Source: JAJPHF01 sp035293805
GTDB taxonomy: Bacteria; Chloroflexota; UBA6077; JAJPHF01
Assembly (NCBI GenBank): GCA_035293805.1
Contig: DATGMD010000009.1
Coordinates: 1 to 64,000 of the forward strand
Length of the DNA: 64,000 nucleotides
Reading direction: 5' to 3'
The stretch's first letter is position 1. Every line of letters starts with the position of its first letter. A model generated the notes under the pieces. It was not told where the DNA came from, did not search any database, and was given only the letters and a program-made list of their open reading frames with translations. This document shows, piece by piece, positions 7,729-15,776 of this stretch. Position numbers and translations under genes: made by a program.

Positions 7729-9113
7729 CGGTCGTCGTCCGCGGGCCCGAGGGCGGCGCGCAGGGCGTCGAGGAGCAGCGCGTCCTCCTCGGGCAGGATG
7801 GTGCGCAGGTCGAGCAGCAGGCGGTCGCGCTCCAAGCGGCCGACGACGGGCGGGTCGCCGGCGCGCAGGCGGGCGGCCAACGCGGCCTCGCTCTCGACGC
7901 CGACGGCTACCAGGCGGCTGGGCAGCGTCTCGTCGGGCAGCGAGCCGCCGCCCACCGTGGACTCGCCGTCCACGACCGTGGCGACCACGCCGAGCGCGCC
8001 GAGCGCGGCGGCCAGGCGCTCGGCGCGCGCCTGGAGCGCGTCGAGCGGGGCGGCGATCATTCGCCAGATGGGGATAGTGCGCGGCGCCTCGTCCCGCAGG
8101 TAATGGTCCAGGGTCGCGGCGAGCGCGGCGATGGTCAGCTTGTCGGGGCGCACGGCGCGGGTCAGGGGGTGCCGGCGCAGCCGGGCCACCAGCTCGCCAT
8201 CGCCCACGACGATGCCCGCCTGCGGCCCGCCGAGCAGCTTGTCGCCGCTGAAGCAGACCAGGCCCATGCCCGCGGCCACGCTCTCCTGCACCATCGGCTC
8301 GTGCGCCAGACCGTAGGCCGCGGTGTCCAGCAGGCTGCCGCTGCCCAGGTCGTCCACGACCGGCAGCCCGCGCGCGCGGCCGAGCGCGACCAGCTCGGCG
8401 GGACTGGCGCTGTGGACGAAGCCGCGCACCTGGAAGTTCGACGGGTGGACGCGCAACAGCAGCGCCGTGTCGGGCGTGATGGCCTGGGCGTAGTCCTCGA
8501 CGTAGGTGCGGTTAGTCGTGCCGACCTCGACGAGCCGCGCGCCGCTCTGGCGCAGCACGTCGGGGATGCGGAAGCCGCCGCCGATCTCGACGAGCTGGCC
8601 GCGCGACACGACGACCTCGCGGCCGGCGGCGAGCGCGGCGAGCGCCAGCAGCACGGCGCTGGCGTTGTTGTTCACGACGAGCGCGGCGGGGGCGCCGGTC
8701 AGGCGGCGCAGGCGGTCCACGACGTGCTCGTGGCGCGAGCCGCGCTCGCCGGGGCCTAGCTCGTACTCGAGGTTGGAGTAGCCGCCGCCGACGCTCGCGG
8801 CCGCGGCGAGCGCGGCGGGGCTGAGCGGCGCGCGGCCGAGGTTGGTGTGCAGAATGACGCCGGTGCCGTTCAGCACGCGGCGCAAGCGCGGCCCGGCGAG
8901 CGCCGCGGCCTCCGCGGCCACGGCGGCGACGAGCGGCTCTAAGTCGCGCGGCGGAGCGCCGGCCCGCACGGCGGCGCGCTCGGCGTCGAGGGTGGCGCGA
9001 ATGGCGGCCAGCACCAGCGGCCGCGCGTAGCGCGCGACCAGCCCCTGGACCGCCGCCTCTTGCAGCAGGCGGTCCACGCTCGGTAGCTGCCGCAGCGCGT
9101 TCCCGACTTCCAC
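7725..9113 (-). CDS. selA: L-seryl-tRNA(Sec) selenium transferase
   Basis: This 462-residue PLP enzyme converts seryl-tRNA(Sec) to selenocysteyl-tRNA(Sec) using selenophosphate. It has the SelA N-terminal region (LRQLPSVDRLLQ), the conserved RVLNGTGVILHTNLGRAPLS, the YSNLEYELGPGERGSR segment, and the PLP-lysine motif FSGDKLLGGPQAG near residue 290. The length is normal. The start is GTG 9113 with a GAGAGGA site. A probable promoter lies 31 nt upstream. No selB, selD or tRNA-Sec gene was found in the window and no convincing in-frame Sec TGA, so the partner genes must be elsewhere if the pathway works. Confidence 0.95.
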   Translation of the reverse strand: MEVGNALRQLPSVDRLLQEAAVQGLVARYARPLVLAAIRATLDAERAAVRAGAPPRDLEPLVAAVAAEAAALAGPRLRRVLNGTGVILHTNLGRAPLSPAALAAAASVGGGYSNLEYELGPGERGSRHEHVVDRLRRLTGAPAALVVNNNASAVLLALAALAAGREVVVSRGQLVEIGGGFRIPDVLRQSGARLVEVGTTNRTYVEDYAQAITPDTALLLRVHPSNFQVRGFVHSASPAELVALGRARGLPVVDDLGSGSLLDTAAYGLAHEPMVQESVAAGMGLVCFSGDKLLGGPQAGIVVGDGELVARLRRHPLTRAVRPDKLTIAALAATLDHYLRDEAPRTIPIWRMIAAPLDALQARAERLAAALGALGVVATVVDGESTVGGGSLPDETLPSRLVAVGVESEAALAARLRAGDPPVVGRLERDRLLLDLRTILPEEDALLLDALRAALGPADDDR

Positions 9114-9143
9114 GCCGCCATCCTCTCGCTAGGCCGCTGCGAG

Positions 9144-9152
9144 ATTCTAGCA
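9144..9152 (-). promoter_or_regulatory. extended -10 promoter for selA-clpS
   Basis: On the minus strand TGC TAGAAT reads from 9152 to 9144, an extended -10 element, 30 nt before the selA start. No good -35 is visible, as expected for an extended -10 promoter. Confidence 0.45.
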
Positions 9153-9206
9153 TCCGTAGCCGGGCCGGCTGGGGATGCTGAGCCGCCCAAATCGTCCCCT
9201 GCGGCG

Positions 9207-9587
9207 CTACCCACGCAGCTCGATCAGCTCGCCGGCGGGGCCGGCGAGGACGGCGCGGCCCCAGCCCTCCTCCCGGGGCGCGCGGGGCTCGGTGGGCCGG
9301 GGTGGCGAGACGACCCGCAGGCCGGCGGTGGTCAGCCGCGCCACCGCGGCGTCCATGTCGGCCACCTCCAGGCAGTAGTGCGGGCCGGTGCCGTCCGTGT
9401 CGACCTCCTCGACGACCTCGATCACCGCGTCGCCTGCGGGCGGACGGAGGTAGGCGATGCGCCGCGGCGGCGGGCCGCCCAGCGCCTTCTCCGAGTACAG
9501 CTCGAAGCCGAGCACGTCCCGGTAGAAGCTCACGGCCGCGGCGTAGTCCGCCACGGGTACGCCGACGTGGTCGATGCGCCGAATCAT
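9207..9587 (-). CDS. VOC-family (glyoxalase / methylmalonyl-CoA epimerase-like) protein
   Basis: This 126-residue protein is a single vicinal-oxygen-chelate domain built of two beta-alpha-beta-beta-beta units. Possible metal ligands are His7 (IDHVGVPV), Glu57 in VIEVVEE, His72 (GPHYCLEV) and a late Glu (GELIELRG). The N-terminal RRIDHVGVPVADYAAAVSFY resembles methylmalonyl-CoA epimerase, but that identity is not certain because many dioxygenase-like and lyase members look alike. The ATG at 9587 has a GGAGG site. It is separated from the downstream ggt gene by a short repeat-rich spacer. Confidence 0.8.
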   Translation of the reverse strand: MIRRIDHVGVPVADYAAAVSFYRDVLGFELYSEKALGGPPPRRIAYLRPPAGDAVIEVVEEVDTDGTGPHYCLEVADMDAAVARLTTAGLRVVSPPRPTEPRAPREEGWGRAVLAGPAGELIELRG

Positions 9588-9602
9588 GCATCCTCCGAGC
9601 TG

Positions 9603-9680
9603 GCAGCTATCAGCCGTCAGCTATCAGCTTTCAGGAGACGACGAGCTGATAGCTGATCGCTGATCACTGACTACTGATCG
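9603..9680. repeat. GCTGAT/AGCTATCAGC short repeat cluster
   Basis: The spacer consists almost wholly of near-repeats of AGCTATCAGC and their complement (AGCTGATAGCTGATCGCTGATC), so the two halves can fold on each other. A similar run, GATGGCTGATGGCTGATGGC, occurs near 27523-27542. Such arrays are common intergenic low-complexity elements. Confidence 0.6.
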
Positions 9681-11309
9681 CTAATAGCCGATCGCGCAGC
9701 CGTCGGCGCGCGGGTCGGAGGCGCCGTGGTAGGCGCCGGTCGCCGCGTCGACCTGGATGAGCTGCGCGCCGCTGGCCTCGAAGTCGTGCTGCAAGCGCAC
9801 GCGGTGGCCGAGCTGCTCCAGGTTGGCCCACGTCTCTGGCGGGAAGCCGGGCTCCAGGCGCAGCTCATAGGGCGTGCCGAGCGTGCCGGGGTCGGTGCCG
9901 GGGTGGCTGAGCCAGCGCGGCGCCTCGACGGCCTGCTGCACGTTCAAGCCCCAGTCGAGCAGGTTCGTGAGCACCTGGAGGTTCCACTGCGGCTGAGCGT
10001 CGCCGCCGGGCGTGCCGCCCACGAGGTACGGCTGGTCGCCGCGGAACACCAGGTAGCAGTGGAGCGTGTGCATCGTGCGCTTGCCGGGCGCGAGCGCGTT
10101 GGGGTGGGCCGGGTCCGTGCTGAAGCCGCGCCCCACGCGGTTGTTCAGCAGGATGCCCGTGCCGGGCACCACCTCGGCACAGCCGAAGGGGTTGCTGAGG
10201 CTGGTGATAAGCGAGACGAGGTTGCCGTCGCGGTCGGCGGCGCAGAGATAGGTCGTGTCGCCGAGCATCTCGGGCAGCGCGCCGGGCGCAACGATGTCGA
10301 GCGCCAGGTCGTCGCGGATGGCCTCGCGGCGCGCGGCGGCGTAGTCTTTCGACAACAGAGTGTCGAGCGGGTTCGGGTGGAAGCGCGGGTCGGCCAGGTA
10401 GGCGTTGCGGTCGGCGAAAGCGAGCTTCTTCGCCTCGACGAGGAGGTGGATGGCCCGGGCGCTGCCCCAGGGCAACGCGGCCAGATCGTAGTCCTCGGCC
10501 AGGTTCAGCGCTTCGAGCAGAATGGCGCCCTGCGACGGCGGCGCCGTGGTGCAGGCGGTGTACTCGCGGTAAGTGGTGCGGATCGGCTCATAGACCTCGC
10601 AGTGGTAGGCGGCGAGGTCGGCCTCGGCGAGCACGCCGCCGTTTGCCTGGCAGTAGCGCACCAGCCGGGCGCCCAGCTCGCCGCCGTAGAAGGCGTCGCG
10701 CCCGCCCCGCGCCACGGTCCGCAGCGCGGCGGCGTACTCGGGCAGGCGGAGCGTCTGGCCGGCGCGGTAGGGCTCGCCGCCGTGCAGCAGCGTGAGCGCG
10801 CTGGAGGGGAAGCGGGCCAGCACGTCGCGCTGGGCGGCCCAGCGCCCGGCCACCACCTGACTGACCGGCGCCCCCTCCTCGGCGTAGCGGATCGCCGGGG
10901 CTAGCACGCGCGCCAGGTCGAAGCGGCCGCTACCCCAGCGCGCGAGCGCCGTACACATCGCGTCCACGGCGCCCGGCACGCCGACGGAGAGCATGCCGCG
11001 CGCGGGCAGCTGGCCGCCGTGGTGCGCCTGCACGTAGTCCAGCGTGAGCGCTTGCGGCGCCGGGCCGCTGCCGTTGACGGCCCAGGTGCGTCCCGCCGCG
11101 TGGTCGTAGTAGAGCAGGAAGGTGTCGCCGCCCAGCCCGCTCATCATCGGCTGGACGACGCCGAGCACGCCGGCCATGGTGAGGGCGGCGTCGATTGCGT
11201 TGCCGCCCGCGACCAGCGCCTCCAGCCCGGCAGCGACGGCCAGCGGATGGCCGGCCGCCACCAGGCCATTGGGCGCCATGACGATCCCCCGGTGCTGTAG
11301 CGCCTCCAT
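9681..11309 (-). CDS. gamma-glutamyltransferase family protein
   Basis: This 542-residue Ntn-hydrolase would autocleave into two subunits and hydrolyse or transfer gamma-glutamyl groups. The N-terminal half starts with the family signature (GLVAAGHPLAVAAGLEAL, AGGNAIDAAL). The nucleophile threonine lies in GDTTYLCAADRDG near residue 350; most relatives have TTH rather than TTY, a small deviation. The late glycine loop is VGGTPGGDAQPQWN. No signal peptide is evident, so the enzyme appears cytoplasmic, as in FwdD/YwrD-type homologues. ATG 11309 has its Shine-Dalgarno-like GAGG too close; the in-frame ATG at 11279 with GGGGA is an alternative start. Confidence 0.9.
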   Translation of the reverse strand: MEALQHRGIVMAPNGLVAAGHPLAVAAGLEALVAGGNAIDAALTMAGVLGVVQPMMSGLGGDTFLLYYDHAAGRTWAVNGSGPAPQALTLDYVQAHHGGQLPARGMLSVGVPGAVDAMCTALARWGSGRFDLARVLAPAIRYAEEGAPVSQVVAGRWAAQRDVLARFPSSALTLLHGGEPYRAGQTLRLPEYAAALRTVARGGRDAFYGGELGARLVRYCQANGGVLAEADLAAYHCEVYEPIRTTYREYTACTTAPPSQGAILLEALNLAEDYDLAALPWGSARAIHLLVEAKKLAFADRNAYLADPRFHPNPLDTLLSKDYAAARREAIRDDLALDIVAPGALPEMLGDTTYLCAADRDGNLVSLITSLSNPFGCAEVVPGTGILLNNRVGRGFSTDPAHPNALAPGKRTMHTLHCYLVFRGDQPYLVGGTPGGDAQPQWNLQVLTNLLDWGLNVQQAVEAPRWLSHPGTDPGTLGTPYELRLEPGFPPETWANLEQLGHRVRLQHDFEASGAQLIQVDAATGAYHGASDPRADGCAIGY

Positions 11310-11311
11310 CC

Positions 11312-12058
11312 TCAGCGTCCCACCCTAGCGGCCGTCTTGGGCGGGTCGAGCACCTCGACCTGCCCGGTCTGTAAGCTGTAGTAGCCGCCCACCATCGCGA
11401 GCGCGCCCTGGGCCGCCAGCCCGGCCAGCAACGGGCTGCGACTCGTTAGCTGGCCGACCACCAGCGCGACGTTCGCGCGAATGGCGTTGTCGAGGAGGTC
11501 GCCGGGCTGGCCGCGCACGCTCTCGACGGCCGGGGCGATGGCGCGCGCCAAGCTCGGTATCTCGCCGTCGAACCGGGCGCCCTGGGTGAGCGCCGCGATC
11601 GTGGCGTCGACCGCGCCGCAGGCCTCGTGGCCCAGCACGAGGACGAGCGGCGCGTGCAGGTACTGAGCGCCGTACTCGATGCTGCCCAACAGCTCGTCGT
11701 TCAGCACGTTGCCGGCCACGCGGTGGACGAAGAGGTCGCCTAGGCCCGCGTCGAACACCAGCTCAGGCGGCACCCGCGAGTCGGCGCACGACAGGATCGT
11801 GGCGTAGGGCGCCTGGCCGCTCGCCACCGCGGCGCGCCGGTCGGGGCCGCGGTGCGGGTCGGTGGTCGTGCCGCTCACGTAGCGGGCGTTGCCGTCCAGG
11901 AGAAGTTGCAGCGCGCGCTCGGGACTGGGCGCCGCTCCTTCCTGCGCGTAGCTCGTGCGAGCGCCCGCCCAGCCCAGCCAGGCGGCGCCGACAAGGCTGG
12001 CCGAGGTCAGCGCGGCGGTGCGGACGAAGGCGCGGCGGCTGGTAACGCCTCGCTCCAT
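11312..12058 (-). CDS. Tat-exported beta-type carbonic anhydrase
   Basis: This 248-residue zinc enzyme interconverts CO2 and bicarbonate. Zinc and catalytic residues are Cys91, Asp93, Arg95 (SCADSR) and His144, Cys147 (GHEACG). The N-terminus carries a twin-arginine-like signal (TSRRAFVRTAAL, residues 6-17) followed by a hydrophobic stretch, so the enzyme is exported folded. ATG 12058 is preceded by a GGAGGGAG site; the open frame runs further upstream over the glycosylase gene's 3' region, but that part is not coding. Two bases separate it from ggt, which may be cotranscribed. Confidence 0.9.
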   Translation of the reverse strand: MERGVTSRRAFVRTAALTSASLVGAAWLGWAGARTSYAQEGAAPSPERALQLLLDGNARYVSGTTTDPHRGPDRRAAVASGQAPYATILSCADSRVPPELVFDAGLGDLFVHRVAGNVLNDELLGSIEYGAQYLHAPLVLVLGHEACGAVDATIAALTQGARFDGEIPSLARAIAPAVESVRGQPGDLLDNAIRANVALVVGQLTSRSPLLAGLAAQGALAMVGGYYSLQTGQVEVLDPPKTAARVGR

Positions 12059-12198
12059 CAGGAGTTCTCCCTCCTGCCCAGGTTCCGGTGGTCTCAAGCA
12101 TCCAGCATACAGCATCGCGGCGCGGGCAGGGCGCCTCGCTTCACGCGCGGGTGTCTCCCTGCGCGGTGTGCCGTGGGTTGTCGCCGCGCTCGCGCCGG

Positions 12199-12774
12199 CT
12201 AGCCGGCCCGTCCATGGCGGAAGCAACCGACGGTATGATCGTTCACCATGCCGACCGCCTGCATGAAGGCATAGCAGATCGTCGGCCCAACGAAGCGGAA
12301 GCCGCGCCTGAGGAGCGCCTTGCTCATCGCTTGCGAGGCGGCGGTTTGGGCGGGGACCTCGGCGGCCGTCCGCCACGCGTTGCGGATGGGCGCGCCGCCC
12401 GCGAACTGCCAGAGAAACGCGGCCAGGCTGCCATGCTCTCGCTGCACTACCAGTACCGCGCGGGCGTTGGCGATGGCGGCATCGACCTTCAGGCGGTTGC
12501 GCACGATGCCCGCGTCGGCCAGCAGCCGCGCGCGGTCGGCGTCGGCGAAGGCGGCGACGCGGGCCGCGTCGAAGCCGGCGAAGGCGCGGCGATAAGCCTC
12601 ACGCTTGCGGAGGATCGTCGCCCAGCTCAGCCCCGCCTGGGCGCCTTCGAGCACCAGCATCTCGTAGAGGTGGCGGTCGTCCCACGACGGCACGCCCCAT
12701 TCTTCGTCGTGATACTGCACCATCAGCGGGTCGGCGCCAACCCACGCGCAGCGCGACGGCTCGGCTAGCTGCAC
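12199..12774 (-). CDS. tag: DNA-3-methyladenine glycosylase I
   Basis: This 191-residue base-excision repair enzyme removes 3-methyladenine from DNA. The N-terminal motif RCAWVGADPLMVQYHDEEWG and the C-terminal NDHTVGCFRH supply the zinc ligands (Cys, His, His, Cys) known from the TagI family; the central GLSWATILRKREAYR helix-hairpin matches too. GTG 12774 gives the usual family length and lies 4 nt after the stop of the broken helicase frame, so it was probably the last gene of that minus-strand operon. The upstream open frame to 12891 is a shadow of the helicase tail. Confidence 0.93.
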   Translation of the reverse strand: MQLAEPSRCAWVGADPLMVQYHDEEWGVPSWDDRHLYEMLVLEGAQAGLSWATILRKREAYRRAFAGFDAARVAAFADADRARLLADAGIVRNRLKVDAAIANARAVLVVQREHGSLAAFLWQFAGGAPIRNAWRTAAEVPAQTAASQAMSKALLRRGFRFVGPTICYAFMQAVGMVNDHTVGCFRHGRAG

Positions 12775-12778
12775 GGCG

Positions 12779-14627
12779 CTAGTACCCGGCCGGGTCGCGC
12801 GCCGCCGAGGCCTCGGGCGCGCGCGGGGCTCCCGTCGTGGCGCCGGCTGACGGTGGCGCGTCGAGGTCGAACAGGTCGAACAGCTCCTCACTCGTCAGCG
12901 TGGCCGCGAGGTCGAGCGATACGTCGTCGACCAGTTCGTCGAAGAGGAGCCGCTTGCCTTGCAGCACCCGCTAGATGCGCTCCTCGATCGTGTTCTCACA
13001 CGTGTAAGTGTAGACCGTCACCGGGTACGGCTGGCCCAGCCGGTGGCTGCGCGCCTCGGCTTGCTGCTCGACCGACGGGTTCCACCAGCGGTCGAAGTGG
13101 AAGACGTAAGAGGCCTCCTGCAGGTTGAGGCCCTGCCCACCGGCCAGCAGCGAGAGCACCAGCACGCGCCGCTCGGGGTGGGTGCGGAATTGGTGCAGGA
13201 CCTGATCGCGCTGGTGCGGCGCCAGGTCGCCGGTATACGCTAGCGCCGTGGAGCCGAGGCGTGTCGCGATGGCCCGCGCGCCGTTCTCGGCGTTGGCGAA
13301 CTGCGTAAACACCAGCGCCTTGTAGCCCTCCGCGGCCAGCACGCCGACGCGCTCGCGCAGGTCGTCCAGCTTGCTGGAAGCGCCCGTGGCCGGGTCGAAG
13401 TTGCAGATCTGCTTGAGGCGCACGACGAGCGCCAGGACGTGCTGCACCTGCACGCTCGCGCCGCGGGCCCGCAGCTCGACGATGCCCTCGCGCTCCGCGC
13501 TCATAGGTCGCGCGCTGTGATGGTGTCAGCGGCAAGAGGACGCGGCAGACCCGCTTGGGCGGCAGCTCGTCGAGCACCTCGGCCTTGCGCCGCCGAAGCT
13601 GCACGCAGCGCAGCTCCTCGCGCAGCGCCAGCGGCGGCAGCGCCAGGCGGTGGGCGCGGGGCGGCCTCGGGTTCACGAACTCCAGCAGCGAGATGAGGTC
13701 GGCAGTGCTGTTCTCGAGCGGCGTGCCGCTGAGCGCCCACTGGCGCCGCCGGCGCAGGCGCTTGCAGGCGCGGCTCACGTCGGTTTCGGCGTTCTTGATT
13801 CTCTGCGCCTCATCGAGAATCACCAGGTCCCACAGCCGGGCGACCGGCGAGTGGGGATTGGCGGTAAAGTCAGCGCGCAGCGTCTCGTAGCTGGTGAGGT
13901 ACACGTGGGCGGGCGTGCGCCACTGCCAGCGGCGGTCAGCCGGGCCGCCGTGGACCGTCGAGAGCCGCAGCTCGGGCGCCCAGCGGTGGACCTCGGCACG
14001 CCACTGAGTGAGGAGCCCCGCCGGGGCCACCACCAGCGCCGCCTCGGTCTGGCGGCGGAGCGCCAGCACGCGCAACGCCGCCAGCGCCTCGACCGTCTTG
14101 CCCAGTCCCATGTCGTCGGCCAGGAGCAGCATGTCACGCCTCAGCAGCTCGCGGATGGCTGTGAGCTGGTAGGGGAGCAGCGGCCCCGGCCACTCCAGCG
14201 GCCCGTCGGGAGCCAGCAGCAGCTCGGGCGGCGGCTGCAGCAGCACGGCCAGGCGCTTCGCCAGCGGCACCTCGCCGGACGGGCGCTCGCGGACCAGCGG
14301 GTCGGCGCCGGCCGCAGCGGCGCCGGGCGTGGGGCCGAACGGTGCCTCCTCGCCGGCGAGCAGCCCGACCAGGCAGACGCTGCCCTGGACCGTCGTGTCC
14401 TCGTAGGGCAGTAGCTCCGCCAGGCTCAGCCCACTCCCCACCTCGACGCCCAGCGGCGCCAGCTCGCCCGCGCCGACGGCCACGAGTCCGACGGGCGCGA
14501 GCGCCTGAGCCGGCCCGACCACCGCTCCCCTGGCCTGGATGGACCGCGCGCCCGCCCCCCGCGGACCCGGCACCAGCAGGCGACTCGCCGGTGGCACGCG
14601 GACCGGGGGCCAGGGATGAACGCTCAT
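12779..14627 (-). pseudogene. SNF2/RapA-family helicase, broken by a frameshift and a nonsense codon
   Basis: Read across two frames this is a complete Swi2/Snf2 ATPase of about 615 residues. The first part (14627 to about 13500) has LPYQLTAIRELLRRDMLLLADD, Walker A DMGLGKT, the DEAQ box and SGTPLEN. Between 13494 and 13504 the reading shifts: TYER must be followed by AEREGIVEL, which is now two bases out of frame. The C-terminal lobe (13504 to 12974) has LVFTQF, LSLLAGGQGLNLQEA and RWWNPSVEQQAEARSHRLGQ. A TAG at 12971-12973 then interrupts EERI/RVLQGKRLLFDELVDD, which continues in the same frame to 12779. Two independent lesions argue for decay, unless both are assembly errors. ATG 14627 overlaps the upstream gene by 4 bp. 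Confidence 0.85.
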
Positions 14628-15190
14628 GGGTGGACCGGGTCGGCCGCGCCGTATACCTCGGCCAGTCCGACGGCGGCGCGCTCGAACGGCTCCAGCAGCA
14701 GGCCGTGGGCCGTGAGGTGGCCCGTCAGGGCGCGCTCGGGCGAGCCCTCCAGGGGCGGGCCGGGGAACCAGAACAGGTGGACCGGCTCGGCCTGGTCGAG
14801 CATCTCGGCCACCTCAAGGGTGGAGTAGCCGGCGGTCTCCAGCCCGGCGGCGATGCGACCGACTGGAATGGCGACCTGGAGGTCCTGGCAGAACAGCTCG
14901 CTCGGTGCCTCCGCGGCGAGCGCGAACAGCACGCGGGGCACCTGGGGGCAGGCGGCGAGCAGCGAGGCGGTGAGGCGGCGCAGCGCCGCGCGGCGCACGT
15001 CGGCCGGGCGCCAGAGGAAGCTATTGGGCGTCTCGACGCGGTTGTAGGTGAACTCGACGGGCTCGCCGCGCGCGTTGATCTGAAACAGGGCGCCGCGGTA
15101 GCCGGCGCGGTCGGGGTCGGGCGCCAGGCGCAGGTAGGCCGCCGTGCCCCATTCGTCGCGCTCGTCCTCGTGGCGGAAGGGAATCGGCAC
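14624..15190 (-). CDS. unknown protein coupled to the SNF2 helicase
   Basis: This 188-residue protein is not recognised. It is acidic to neutral and has no signal or membrane segment. A striking internal piece is LFQINARGEPVEFTYNRVETPNSFLW near residues 40-65. Its stop overlaps the helicase ATG by 4 bp (ATGA), so the two are translationally coupled and the protein probably acts with the helicase. The start is GTG 15190 with an AGGGGGCC site. Unlike its neighbours on either side in the cassette the frame is intact. A role as adaptor or specificity subunit of the helicase is inference only. Confidence 0.7.
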   Translation of the reverse strand: MPIPFRHEDERDEWGTAAYLRLAPDPDRAGYRGALFQINARGEPVEFTYNRVETPNSFLWRPADVRRAALRRLTASLLAACPQVPRVLFALAAEAPSELFCQDLQVAIPVGRIAAGLETAGYSTLEVAEMLDQAEPVHLFWFPGPPLEGSPERALTGHLTAHGLLLEPFERAAVGLAEVYGAADPVHP

Positions 15191-15274
15191 CCCGGCCCCC
15201 TGCTATCGCACAACTCGTCGGTCGTCCGCGGCCCGCATGGATCTGGCTGTCCAAGACCATGACTCGCTGTAAAG

Positions 15275-15280
15275 TATACT
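15275..15280 (+). promoter_or_regulatory. -10 element of the small two-gene operon
   Basis: TATACT lies 26 nt upstream of ATG 15306 in a locally AT-richer stretch. No clear -35 is visible. An AGGAGAGG site follows before the start codon. Confidence 0.45.
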
Positions 15281-15305
15281 GCCCGTAGCGATCAGGAGAG
15301 GCGCC

Positions 15306-15524
15306 ATGGACACCTGGGAAGACATCCGCGGCCTATCGCCGGAAGAGCAGACCGAATGGCTCAAGCGCCACATGAAGGACTGGGACCGCTTCGTTGCGGA
15401 CATCCAGAGGAGTCATGCCCAGCTCGAAGCGCACCGCACGGCGGGCGGCACGGGCCTGCCGCCTGGATGGATGTGGCTCGACGACTATTGGAAGAAGCGT
15501 GGTCTTCCGAATTGCCCTGAGTGA
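15306..15524 (+). CDS. unknown 72-residue protein, antitoxin-like position
   Basis: This small, Trp-rich, charged protein begins MDTWEDIRGLSPEEQTEW and ends with WMWLDDYWKKRGLP. I do not recognise a family. It has its own promoter and a strong AGGAGAGG site, and the next gene follows after 13 bp, so the two are cotranscribed. Local GC is lower than in the surroundings, which suggests recent acquisition. A first small acidic gene followed by a RelE-like second gene is the usual order of a type II toxin-antitoxin pair, hence the tentative label. Confidence 0.6.
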   Translation: MDTWEDIRGLSPEEQTEWLKRHMKDWDRFVADIQRSHAQLEAHRTAGGTGLPPGWMWLDDYWKKRGLPNCPE

Positions 15525-15537
15525 GATGGCCTGATGG

Positions 15538-15759
15538 ATGCTCGATCGCCTTTCGGTGGAGGAAGCTCTCTGGATTCGCGGCTGCTTTGAGCAGCTTGCC
15601 CGCAACCCCTACCGCGACATCGACCAGCGCGTAACCCTGGTCTTTCCGATGGGGCGCATCAACCGGGACGCCTATCACTGTGGTAACTGGGCCATCGCCT
15701 ACGAGTTCCAGGACGAAGACACGCTCCTGATCGAGGCGATCGGGAACCTGTTCTACTAG
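15538..15759 (+). CDS. RelE/ParE-like small protein, possible toxin
   Basis: The product has 73 residues. The order of elements fits a short RelE/ParE fold: a helical start (VEEALWIRGCFEQLARNPY), a strand pair, then WAIAYEFQDEDTLLIEAIGNLFY, which resembles the C-terminal strands WxxxYxxDDDxLxVxxxGxRxxxY of that superfamily. It is shorter than usual and I see no clear catalytic Arg/His set, so it could be a degenerate toxin or a host-inhibition factor of another type. It is the second gene of a plus-strand pair that splits the minus-strand DUF433-ATPase-helicase cassette. It ends 17 bp from the convergent ATPase stop. Confidence 0.55.
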   Translation: MLDRLSVEEALWIRGCFEQLARNPYRDIDQRVTLVFPMGRINRDAYHCGNWAIAYEFQDEDTLLIEAIGNLFY

Positions 15760-15776
15760 GCCCGCGTAGTGTGGGC

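Noticed and set aside
12971..13504. Separate short helicase gene starting at 13504
   Set aside because: It is only the C-terminal lobe of the helicase; the N-terminal lobe ends in mid-motif in the neighbouring frame, so a frameshift is the simpler reading.
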